DNA from: JAAEPI01 sp965212145
GTDB lineage: Bacteria; Bacteroidota; Bacteroidia; Cytophagales; Cyclobacteriaceae
Length of the DNA stretch: 64,000 nucleotides
Direction of reading: 5' to 3'
Assembly (NCBI GenBank): GCA_965212145.1
Contig: CBDBUY010000004.1
Coordinates: forward strand, 558,001-622,000
Shown here: piece after piece, positions 54,151 through 61,750 of the stretch
How the letters are laid out: the number at the start of each line of letters is the position of its first letter
How positions within the stretch are numbered: position 1 is the stretch's first letter
Translations under genes and position numbers: made by a program
Notes under the pieces: model-generated
The model's input: the letters and a program-made list of their open reading frames with translations, nothing else
Database searches by the model: none
What the model was told of the DNA's origin: nothing

Positions 54151-55288
54151 GAAATGCCAACGAGAAAAATTCTTACTGCAAAGAAAGTATGCCTATATCA
54201 ACTGCGCATACATGTCCCCGACTTTAAAAAAAGTAGAGAAAACCGGGATAAAAGCGATTAAAGCAAAGAGAACTCCCTATAAAATCAAGCCTGAAGATTT
54301 TTTTAAGGATACAGAAACCAATAAATCACTATTCTCAAAGCTGATTAATTCCCAGAATCCTGAGTCAATTGTAACCATACCATCCGTATCCTATGCAATG
54401 GCGAATATTGCGAACAATCTCCATCGTAAATCAGGGACAATACTTGTGTCGGAGGGACAATTTCCTAGCAATGTGTATCCTTGGTTGAGATTGCAAGACC
54501 ATGGTTACAAGGTCAAGATCGTTGAAAAAGGCTCCAAATCAGCTAAAAACTGGAATGAGGATATTCTAAAAGCAATAGACAAAGACACGGTGCTTCTGGC
54601 GCTCGGACATGTACATTGGGCCGACGGCACAAAGTTTTACCTGAGTGAAATGCGCAAAAAATTAGATAGGCATGATGGGTTGCTAATCGTGGATGGCACC
54701 CAGTCAATTGGTGCCTTACCTTTTAATCAACAAGAAATTCAGGCGGATGCCGTAGTGTGTGCAGGATACAAATGGCTAATGGGACCTTATGGCATTGGCA
54801 TGGCCTATTTTGGAGAACGATTTCACTCAGGCATCCCTATCGAGGAAAATTGGATCAACCGACTAAACAGTCACGAGTTTTCTTCCCTGGTTAATTACCA
54901 AGATGAGTACAGAGCAGGAGCTCAGAGATTTGGCGTAGGGGAGCAGAGTAATTTCATTTTGGTGCCTATGCTCAGAGAAGCAATGAAACAGGTTCTCAAC
55001 TGGACACCCAAAAGAATTCAGGAATATACACGTGATCTTTTCCAACCGGAAATTGAGAATATTCAAGAGTTAGGATATACTGTGGAAAATGAAGAAGACC
55101 GAGCAAGTCACCTATTCGGTATTCAAACTCCAAAGGATGTATCCATCGAACGCATTCAGAAGATTTTCAAGGAGAAAAAAATAAGTGTATCCTTCAGGGG
55201 TGATTCAATCAGAATATCACCGCACGTTTACAACGACAACTTGGATGTCAGGAAACTTTTAAATGCCCTGAAAGAAGCAAGAGATTAA
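54149..55288 (+). CDS. Class V aminotransferase-fold PLP-dependent enzyme
   Basis: I use ATG 54149; a TTG at 54143 is possible. The 379-residue protein starts with a YINCAYMSPTLKKV segment as in cysteine desulfurase/kynureninase-like fold type I enzymes. PLP residues are visible: Asp182 and Gln185 in VDGTQSIGALPF, and Lys208 in CAGYKWLMGPYG, the Schiff-base lysine. The C-terminal SFRGDSIRISPHVYN segment is typical. No catalytic Cys loop of a true cysteine desulfurase is evident, so the reaction (desulfurase, lyase or aminotransferase) is open. The start codon overlaps that of the divergent Rieske gene. Confidence 0.85.
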   Translation: MKCQREKFLLQRKYAYINCAYMSPTLKKVEKTGIKAIKAKRTPYKIKPEDFFKDTETNKSLFSKLINSQNPESIVTIPSVSYAMANIANNLHRKSGTILVSEGQFPSNVYPWLRLQDHGYKVKIVEKGSKSAKNWNEDILKAIDKDTVLLALGHVHWADGTKFYLSEMRKKLDRHDGLLIVDGTQSIGALPFNQQEIQADAVVCAGYKWLMGPYGIGMAYFGERFHSGIPIEENWINRLNSHEFSSLVNYQDEYRAGAQRFGVGEQSNFILVPMLREAMKQVLNWTPKRIQEYTRDLFQPEIENIQELGYTVENEEDRASHLFGIQTPKDVSIERIQKIFKEKKISVSFRGDSIRISPHVYNDNLDVRKLLNALKEARD

Positions 55289-55416
55289 TCAGGATTTTTC
55301 GCCTTCTCTTTTCTGTTATTCACAAAAAATAAAGCGTTGACAAAGGCAATCAAGCCTATCATAATGTAAAGGAAGAGGTGAACACCGTCTGTTACTGCTG
55401 GATTAGTAAGTTCCAT
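55285..55416 (-). CDS. Very small membrane protein (43 aa)
   Basis: This ORF of 43 residues is MELTNPAVTDGVHL, then one membrane helix (FLYIMIGLIAFVNALFF), then a positively charged tail VNNRKEKAKNPD. The charged end and the N-terminal position of the acidic residues predict an N-out, C-in topology. It lies convergent with the aminotransferase (stop codons share bases 55286-55287) and 19 bp downstream of a second tiny ORF. I cannot assign a family; it has the design of small single-helix subunits that accompany transporters or respiratory complexes. Confidence 0.5.
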   Translation of the reverse strand: MELTNPAVTDGVHLFLYIMIGLIAFVNALFFVNNRKEKAKNPD

Positions 55417-55435
55417 TTTCTGCTTTGTTCAATAA

Positions 55436-55540
55436 TTAGACATGGTCTTTTTCGTGCTTGCTCACCTTGTCGTTTGGCAGAATCCAAACACAAGCGATGG
55501 ATAGCACAAATAGAAAAACAATAATTCCAAGCATTCCCAT
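55436..55540 (-). CDS. Very small membrane protein (34 aa)
   Basis: The 34-residue ORF has one membrane helix (MGMLGIIVFLFVLSIACVWI) and a charged tail LPNDKVSKHEKDHV. It sits between gdhA and the 43-residue ORF, all on the minus strand. Two tiny ORFs of the same build (helix, then Lys-rich C-terminus) in series are less likely by chance than one, but protein-level evidence is absent. The function is unknown. Confidence 0.42.
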   Translation of the reverse strand: MGMLGIIVFLFVLSIACVWILPNDKVSKHEKDHV

Positions 55541-55603
55541 TGTCAAGTCATTTAATAGTTCACAAATATAAGTCGAGTCGCTTCACTTTAAAAACCAGAT
55601 TTC

Positions 55604-56956
55604 TTAGACATGCCCCTGATCCATCATCGCCTCTGCAACCTTGACAAAACCAGCAACATTGGCGCCTTTTACATAGTCCACATACTTATCATCGTGCCTA
55701 CCATGATTTACACAGTTCTGATGGATCTTCTGCATGATTTGCTTCAGTTTATTATCCACTTCCTCTCGTGTCCAGTGCAGGCGTTGTGAGTTTTGAGACA
55801 TTTCAAGACCCGAGGTGGCAACACCTCCTGCGTTTGACGCCTTGCCTGGGCTAAACATAATTTTTTCGTGCTTTAGATAATCTACTGCTTCTGAAGTTGT
55901 TGGCATATTTGCTCCTTCAAAGACCCCTTTGCATCCATTTTTCACCAATGTCTTTGCATCCTCCAGCGGTAACTCATTTTGAGTAGCACATGGGTAAGCA
56001 AAATCACAAGCTACATTCCAAGGCGTTGAATCGGCATGGAAAGTCCCTGACTTATACTTGTCGGCATACTCCGAGATTCTTCCTCTTTTCTTGTTTTTAA
56101 GCTCCTTGACATATTCCAATTTCTCTCGATCAATTCCGTCCGAGTCATGAATGTAGCCCCCCGAATCAGAAAGCGTAACAGGTTTTGCCTCCAGATCAAG
56201 CAGCTTCTCAACAGTGTATTGTGCAACATTCCCACTTCCGGATACAACACACGTCTTACCCTTGAGATCACTATCATGGGCTTGTACCACTTCATCACTA
56301 AAGTATACGACCCCATATCCAGTCGCTTCTGTTCTTATCAATGAACCCCCGTATTCGATTCCTTTCCCAGTCAGAATTCCAGCATATTCACCACTTATCC
56401 GCTTGTACTGACCAAATAGAAATCCAATCTCTTTTCCACCCACTCCAATATCCCCTGCGGGCACATCTACATTTGCTCCAATATGCTTTCGCAATTCTGT
56501 CATAAAGCTTTGACAGAAGAGCATGATTTCACGATCACTTTTCCCTTTCGGATCGAAATCGCTTCCACCTTTTCCACCACCAAGTGGAAGTGTGGTCAGA
56601 GAATTCTTAAAAACTTGTTCGAATGCTAAAAACTTCAGAATGCTGAGGTTCACAGAAGGGTGGAATCTTAATCCTCCTTTGTATGGACCAATAGCTGAGT
56701 TCATCTGAACACGGAAGCCTCTGTTAATTCGGAAGTTTCCCGCATCGTCCATCCACGGCACCCTGAAAATAAAGATTCTTTCTGGCTCACACATCCGCTC
56801 AAGAATGTTTTGCTTCTTATACTTCGGATTTTCCTCTATGAATGGAATCACTGTTTCCGCTACTTCTTTCACCGCCTGAAGAAATTCCGGCTGATGCGGG
56901 TTCTTCTCTGCGATACTCTCCATGAAGCTATTGATTTCCGTTTGGTATTTTGACAT
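55604..56956 (-). CDS. gdhA: NADP-specific glutamate dehydrogenase
   Basis: The 450-residue protein is a full-length hexameric small-subunit GDH. GPYKGGLRFHP (90-100) and LPLGGGKGGSDFDPKG hold the substrate lysines (Lys93 and Lys129, the latter matching E. coli Lys128). The Rossmann motif SGSGNVAQY follows at about 239-247. It aminates 2-oxoglutarate with ammonia and NADPH to make glutamate. The close similarity in length and motifs to E. coli GdhA supports NADP use. It is transcribed alone, with 163 bp of AT-rich sequence upstream that probably holds its promoter; no clear -7/-33 pair is seen. Confidence 0.96.
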   Translation of the reverse strand: MSKYQTEINSFMESIAEKNPHQPEFLQAVKEVAETVIPFIEENPKYKKQNILERMCEPERIFIFRVPWMDDAGNFRINRGFRVQMNSAIGPYKGGLRFHPSVNLSILKFLAFEQVFKNSLTTLPLGGGKGGSDFDPKGKSDREIMLFCQSFMTELRKHIGANVDVPAGDIGVGGKEIGFLFGQYKRISGEYAGILTGKGIEYGGSLIRTEATGYGVVYFSDEVVQAHDSDLKGKTCVVSGSGNVAQYTVEKLLDLEAKPVTLSDSGGYIHDSDGIDREKLEYVKELKNKKRGRISEYADKYKSGTFHADSTPWNVACDFAYPCATQNELPLEDAKTLVKNGCKGVFEGANMPTTSEAVDYLKHEKIMFSPGKASNAGGVATSGLEMSQNSQRLHWTREEVDNKLKQIMQKIHQNCVNHGRHDDKYVDYVKGANVAGFVKVAEAMMDQGHV

Positions 56957-57119
56957 TTCGGGTATGCGTTTAGTTGGTTGGAATTTAAGATTTTTTGCTC
57001 GATTATCTCAAATAAATATTGATAACAAAAGATTGTATCTCTTCTAAATAAAGGAAGAGTCGTTAAAATTCAGTAACTTAATAGGAGCAGATTTCGTTTT
57101 TAAGTAAACCACCAGAAAA

Positions 57120-57291
57120 ATGAAACAGATTGAAAGTGAAATTTTAATGCGTGTTTCGCATTTAGATGGAGAAAAAAAGAGTGCTGTTCTTGACTACATC
57201 AGAAACTTGGATGGAGGAAGACACAGCACCAAAAAAACACCGACGTTCGGCAATGCGCCAAATTAGAAATGCGCTAAAGGGAATTGATTAA
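57120..57291 (+). pseudogene. Small Bacteroidota ORF interrupted by a frameshift at A7
   Basis: The first frame from ATG 57120 reads MKQIESEILMRVSHLDGEKK, then SAVLDYIRNLDGG, and would end at TAG 57264-57266 after an unlikely tail (PTFGNAPN). The next frame continues with HRRSAMRQIRNALKGID up to TAA 57289-57291. Removing one A from the run A7 (57231-57237) joins them into a 56-residue protein of the 'helix-EKKxxVLDYIRxL...HRRxAMRQIRxAL' type common as small hypothetical proteins in Bacteroidota. Either the gene is mutated, the base call is wrong, or the A-run is used for slippage. The end overlaps the stop of the convergent channel gene. Confidence 0.6.
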
Positions 57292-59190
57292 TCTTCTGAA
57301 AGCACAATAATCCTGTCCTCACTCGACAAGGTGACCAGCTCTGATTTTTTAGGGTTTACTGTCACCCCATAATCTTTATCGGCTCTTCTCGAATCAGCTA
57401 CTATTCTGTAGCCAATCGCTACTTCATTCTTACGAGCGGCTGATTCTAGTATGGTATAGAAATTAACTGGTTCATCCACCCGGATATACTCGATAGCTGG
57501 TTTGATGTAGATTTCAGATCCATCTGCATCGAAAAGATCCTCAAATACCTTCATAAGGAACTTATTCTCACTCACCTGACTCATCATCAAACTGATCAAT
57601 TTATCTGACACGATAAAGTCATCAGCACTTGTAATGTCCGCCAACTGCCTATTTCTGATATCGAGCATTTCACTCACAATCTTGAATTTATCACCTCTCT
57701 TCTCTGAGAAATTTCTTAAGTGAAGAAGCGTAATTAACGTCTGTGCATCAGCCTCTTGAATTGGGTAATAATTCTGGTAGCACAGGAGAATGATGTAGTC
57801 CTGTTCACTCAGGTTGAGCTCTTGTAAAGTTTCTCTATCAGTAGTGTCATGAACCTCAAACTCAAGCGTAATATTTTTTTACTACTTTAGAAAGATCCTT
57901 TACCGTCTTATAGGCATCATCAAATTTGGAAATCACTTTCACCAAGGAGCCTGGTGCCACATAGTTATCCAATTCCTTAATAATATATTTCGCTCGATCA
58001 TTCCACCCCACGATCATGATTTTCTCCTTTCTGGATCGAGCCGGCTCTGTGTAAACAATTCTACTTTCGTCAATAGGGATTTCTGGAGGCGAATTTGGTA
58101 TCAGTGTATCATCGTCTTCGGTAATACCAATGACCCTGTCCCCTTCATTAAATATTGTATCCATTGGCGGATTCACCACCACGCTATCATCGGCATATTG
58201 TAGACCCATGATTGCTGAATCATGGTACGCGAAAAGTACTTCTCTAAAGGTTTTTCCCACCAAGCTCGGTTCCTCCATGAAATAGATTTCGTCACCTCCA
58301 AAGTCCATAAGTTCTATGTAGACGACACTTAAACCAGACTGTCTACTAGTTTGAACCATTATCCTGGAAATGATCTCATCAGAGAGTATCAATTCTACTT
58401 CGTCACCGCCAACCATCTTGGCCACCTCAAAGTTCTTCTTATTCTCAATCTCTGCGGTAATGTGGTACGGTTCTTCCCTTCTGTTCGGATTGGTGACAAT
58501 AGCTACGATCGTTTTAATAATTTGAGAATCCGAATTCTCATTGTCCTTATCCAGAATGATGATCGACTTGGTTTCAAACGGATTGGCGATATACAAATCA
58601 TGCACATCGATAGGGTTTCCTGTTCTGCAAATGACCTTGGTGTTTGCAGTACTCCCCACCTTATCACGTATCTCATCTTCCATCTTCACTTTGTCCATAT
58701 CGGCCAAAATCACAATGGTTCCAGTCCTTTGGTTTTCGTTGGCAAGAACGATTTCGGGAATGATTGTGAATATCTTAGACGACCATCCAAGAATCAGGAC
58801 ATGACCCTCCTCGATCACGAATGAACGACCTTTTCTTAGTGTCTCAATTTGATCCATAATCGCATTGGAGACCAATCCGATCAAGGTTGAAATCACGACC
58901 AATCCAAGGATCGTCACCGTCATCATGAACAACTGGAACGGCCAGTTATCCTCATGCTCACCAACTGTTCCAGGATCTAACACGTGGGTCAGGTTGACCC
59001 AAATGGAATGAAAAATATTAAAGTTTAGATCCCTGTCAGGGTGTAGCCCGGATAACCACAGAACTGTAGCAAAAACGACAACTAATACAACGGTGAAAAT
59101 CCCAAGACCATAAATCATGGCAATCGGGCCCCTACTTATGTAATTGTCAAACCAGTACTTGAATCGTACTTGTAAAGAGGATTTTTTCAT
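57288..59190 (-). pseudogene. CASTOR/POLLUX-type ion channel gene with an A7 frameshift
   Basis: The first frame (59190 to 57862) encodes 442 residues: two membrane helices (about 20-48 and 83-114) around a pore segment, then a TrkA-N-like domain (GHVLILGWSSKIF) and a second Rossmann-like half (KIMIVGWNDRAKYII). It stops at KKYYA. The +1 frame is open from the same point through NITLEFEVHDTTDRE, CYQNYYPIQEADAQT and SEMLDIRNRQLADI to the end at 57288. Removing one A from the A7 run (plus-strand T7 at 57874-57880) gives a continuous 633-residue protein, the usual length of CASTOR/POLLUX-type RCK-gated cation channels. The gene is therefore real; the frameshift is a mutation, a base-call error or a slippage site. 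Confidence 0.85.
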
Positions 59191-59381
59191 TCGGCTCTAA
59201 CCTAATTTATGCTAAAATAGTCAAAAGGAACTGCTTTCGGCATTTTATCAAAAATTGTCAGGAAAATTACCTCATTGTCATTTTGCGAGGACGATTTGAG
59301 CCTAAAGAACTAATTATACGATTAGGGTTGAAATGCATGTTATGATTCATAAAATCACAAAGACATAGATTAAACAATCAG

Positions 59382-59981
59382 CTAGAAAGGAGTGATTATT
59401 AAAGTAGTCTCCTCATGAGTATCATGAAATATTACCGTTCTTGGAATAGCTTTATGAGTCCAGTCTCCATCCAGATTTGACAAGATTACAGGGGTCAATA
59501 CAAATCGTTCTGACCCATCAGGAAAAGTCATCCGGCCATTATTAGAAATCTCTGAATCAAAGCTCTTGCTCATTGAAGAAGCGATTGAAAGATAGAGGAC
59601 ACCGCCCGGTTTTAATACTCGTTTCAACTCACCCATCATCTTCCAAAAAGACTCTACGTTATCGGCAAAATGCAGAACGCGACTGCAGATCACAAAATCA
59701 AAATCGTTCTCGATAAATGGCAGATTCTCAATGTCTCCAACTATGCCAATCTCATCAAAACCTAAACTCTTTGATGAATAGTTTAAAAGGTCGATCTCTG
59801 ATTGGTTTTTGTCCAAAGCACGAACATGGAAATTTTCATTCAGAAAGTAAACCAGGTTCCTTCCTGAGCCAGAGCCAGCATCAAGGATTTTGGCTCCCTG
59901 AGAAATACCCCCCTTGAGAATCCAGTCCAGGAGAAAAAGGTCGATATCTCCGAAATAATCATTGACTTCATCCATTTTCAT
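59382..59981 (-). CDS. Class I SAM-dependent methyltransferase
   Basis: The 199-residue protein has the Rossmann methyltransferase motifs in order: ILDAGSGSGRN (32-42, SAM-binding motif I), an acidic residue in VRALDKNQ (motif II, Asp57), GDIENLPF (motif III region) and FDFVICSRVLHF (motif IV), then VLKPGGVLYLSIA. It resembles small UbiE/BioC-like or tellurite-resistance-type methyltransferases. The substrate is unknown. It is divergent from the histidine kinase gene, and a NarL-type 7-2-7 palindrome lies right at its start codon (59982-59997). Confidence 0.85.
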   Translation of the reverse strand: MKMDEVNDYFGDIDLFLLDWILKGGISQGAKILDAGSGSGRNLVYFLNENFHVRALDKNQSEIDLLNYSSKSLGFDEIGIVGDIENLPFIENDFDFVICSRVLHFADNVESFWKMMGELKRVLKPGGVLYLSIASSMSKSFDSEISNNGRMTFPDGSERFVLTPVILSNLDGDWTHKAIPRTVIFHDTHEETTLIITPF

Positions 59982-59997
59982 TACCCAAATCTGGGTA
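59982..59997. promoter_or_regulatory. NarL-type 7-2-7 inverted repeat (TACCC-N6-GGGTA)
   Basis: The palindrome TACCCAA-AT-CTGGGTA begins one base upstream of the methyltransferase start codon and lies about 90 bp upstream of the histidine kinase start. Its spacing equals that of the copy at 297-312. Because the encoded response regulator (60775) is of the NarL/FixJ class, it could bind here and control both divergent units. A weaker match lies after the regulator gene at 61443-61458. Binding is inferred from motif geometry and context. Confidence 0.4.
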
Positions 59998-60086
59998 TTT
60001 TAAGTTGGTTTTCCGTGTCATCGCTTTGATCAAAAGCAGGTTCGCTTTAGCTTGGGAATAGGATAGCCGGTTATTTCGGGGATTTC

Positions 60087-60737
60087 ATGGATATCTGTCC
60101 GTTACCCAAAATTCAGTTTAGCCCGCAAAAAGCAGAAGCACAAACACAGCAACAATTGAAATCTGCCAAAGGAAAATCGGAAGGTCAAAGCAAACCACTT
60201 GAGGCGATCATTGAGGTCATAGAAAAAGATCGGGCTCGGCTCAGTGCTTATTTGCATGATGATCTTGGCGCTCTCCTTGCCTCCGTAAAGCTTGACCTCC
60301 AGAATTCAAATAATCCAAACCAAGCGGCGATAAACCACCTCAATGATGCCATTAATAAAGTGCGGCGCATCTCTCAAATTGTCAAGCCCAAGGTTCTTCA
60401 GAAATATGGATTAAAGCACGCCATTTTGGATCTGATCAAAGAATCTTCAGGCCGAGTTGATCATTGGGATGAAGTGAATTTATCTGAAGAACAAGGCCTG
60501 ATCCTTTTTAGAATCATTCAGGAATGCCTTAAGATGTTCAGTGTCCCAATTATGCGCTGCGCTGATGATAATCAGTCAGCGATATTCACAATTACAAATC
60601 AAGAAGGACTTGCAGACTTGAGCCCCATAAGCGAACAGTACATGAAAAGTCTTGCTGAAATCATTAATGCTGAAATCCACTTCTCACGCTCTCAGGAACA
60701 AGGTCTTTCCGTGAAGTTGGTCATCCCGCTGGACTAA
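60087..60737 (+). CDS. Reduced NarX/LiaS-type histidine kinase
   Basis: The 216-residue protein lacks any membrane helix or sensor domain. After a ~40-residue Gln/Lys-rich N-terminus, the HisKA_3 dimerisation helix appears as RARLSAYLHDDLGALLASVKLDLQ (49-72), with His57 the expected phosphorylation site. The GLILFRIIQECL segment matches the ATP-domain N-box start. The following NNxxKHA-type asparagines and the DNGxG loop are not visible, and MFSVPIMRCADDNQSA occupies that place. ATP binding may therefore be lost or altered, leaving a phosphotransfer or scaffold protein. It is followed 37 bp later by its likely partner response regulator. Confidence 0.75.
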   Translation: MDICPLPKIQFSPQKAEAQTQQQLKSAKGKSEGQSKPLEAIIEVIEKDRARLSAYLHDDLGALLASVKLDLQNSNNPNQAAINHLNDAINKVRRISQIVKPKVLQKYGLKHAILDLIKESSGRVDHWDEVNLSEEQGLILFRIIQECLKMFSVPIMRCADDNQSAIFTITNQEGLADLSPISEQYMKSLAEIINAEIHFSRSQEQGLSVKLVIPLD

Positions 60738-60774
60738 GCTAAATTGAGCTAGCAACCGGTTAACCATTCCTATC

Positions 60775-61416
60775 ATGATCACTAATGTTAACGTCCTAGT
60801 CACGGATGACCACACCCTTTTCAGAAAGGGAACCATGAAGCTTATTGAATCATTCGATGAAATCGGTAATGTCTATGAAGCCGAAAATGGTGAAGAGGCA
60901 ATGAAGGTCATCAATTCGGAAAAAATCGATTTGATTCTTCTCGATTTGGAAATGCCTGTGATGGATGGATGGGAAACTGCAAGAAGAATCATTGACCGTC
61001 ACCCCGACATCTATGTCATCATGATTTCCATGTATGACAATCTGAAAATCATCTCGGATTTGATAGAAATAGGTGTGCATAGTTATTTACTAAAAAATGC
61101 TGACCCAGAAGAAGTGCGAACTGCTATTAAGGGAGTTTTTGACAACCAGTTTTACTACAATCAACTCGTATCCAAAGCTCTTCACACCAAATTAAAGGGA
61201 CAATCAAGTCTGGAAACCGGCGAACTAACTAAAAGAGAAGTAGAGATTATTCGCTTGATTTGTCAAGAGCTCACCATGCGGGAAATAAGCGAGAGACTTT
61301 TTCTTAGCGAACAAACCGTATTAACTCACCGAAAGAATCTGATGAAAAAGATTCAGGCCAAAAATGCCGTTAGCATCGTGAGGCATGCGATTCAGACTGG
61401 GATCGTACATTTATAA
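60775..61416 (+). CDS. NarL/FixJ-family response regulator
   Basis: The 213-residue protein has a receiver domain with the acidic pair Asp11-Asp12, phosphorylatable Asp57 (LILLDLEMPVMDGWE), the conserved Ser in IMISMY and the Lys of LLKNADP. A LuxR-type HTH at about 150-208 follows (TKREVEIIRLICQELTMREI, SEQTVLTHRKNLMKKI). It should be phosphorylated by the upstream kinase or another partner and bind DNA as a dimer. It is in one unit with the kinase gene. Candidate target sites of the matching 7-2-7 type are at 59982-59997 and 297-312. Confidence 0.93.
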   Translation: MITNVNVLVTDDHTLFRKGTMKLIESFDEIGNVYEAENGEEAMKVINSEKIDLILLDLEMPVMDGWETARRIIDRHPDIYVIMISMYDNLKIISDLIEIGVHSYLLKNADPEEVRTAIKGVFDNQFYYNQLVSKALHTKLKGQSSLETGELTKREVEIIRLICQELTMREISERLFLSEQTVLTHRKNLMKKIQAKNAVSIVRHAIQTGIVHL

Positions 61417-61624
61417 AACTACCTAGAACTTGGTATTTAAGCCCCCAAATAGTGGGTATTTCGGGAATGCAATTCGCGCTTAACTCGCTGTTTTTCAGTC
61501 AGTTCAGGTTATATAAATTCACCCATAACGCAATCGATAGATTTTATTGACTCAATTCAGAGCTAGCATTGTATTGTCCATGTATTTGGACAGCTCTTAG
61601 GTTGATGGTTAATCCGTTAAAAAG
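61417..61624. other. Intergenic stretch without a recognisable gene
   Basis: I see no ORF with support here. It contains a degenerate NarL-type palindrome (61443-61458) and a TGTCC/GGACA hairpin at about 61575-61592. No convincing promoter pair was found. A non-coding RNA ending at the hairpin 61625-61696 is possible. Confidence 0.5.
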
Positions 61625-61696
61625 CCAGGAGTCCGGAGAGGTTTTCGCTTAATTCCTTTGTGCCAAATTGACACGTTCCGGATCCTGGTTTTTTTT
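61625..61696 (+). terminator. Strong terminator hairpin with long stem, or the end of a small RNA
   Basis: CCAGGA-G-TCCGGA (61625-61637) pairs with TCCGGATCCTGG (61677-61688) with one bulged base, extended by flanking A and T runs and followed by eight Ts (61689-61696). The loop is 39 bases, long for a simple terminator, and holds a smaller GTGCCAAATTGACAC inverted repeat. It lies 209 bp after the response regulator stop, so the 61417-61624 stretch may belong to a non-coding RNA or a long 3' UTR. Confidence 0.7.
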
Positions 61697-61705
61697 ATAT
61701 TAAAA

Positions 61706-61730
61706 AACCCCGACCATAACAGCCGGGGTT
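61706..61730 (-). terminator. Terminator of the beta-oxidation operon
   Basis: On the minus strand AACCCCG (61730-61724) pairs with CGGGGTT (61712-61706) across an 11-base loop and runs into TTTT. It lies about 20 bp after the thiolase stop codon. Confidence 0.85.
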
Positions 61731-61750
61731 GAAGTTTGGGTTAATTAAAA

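Noticed and set aside
57678..57861. Non-coding spacer between two separate genes for the channel and a C-terminal protein
   Set aside because: The stretch is fully open in the same frame as the downstream part and encodes protein-like sequence, so it belongs to one gene.
57862..57900. Classical -1 programmed ribosomal frameshift in the channel gene
   Set aside because: The A_AAA_AAA heptamer is in the right phase for -1, but the open downstream frame with conserved sequence is +1, so a -1 shift would not yield the full protein.
58351..58824. A 157-codon plus-strand ORF
   Set aside because: It is antisense to the channel gene, whose domains are recognisable in the other frame.
61575..61592. 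Promoter with TGTATTTG as -7 element
   Set aside because: It differs from TAnnTTTG by one base and no TTG lies at the expected distance upstream.
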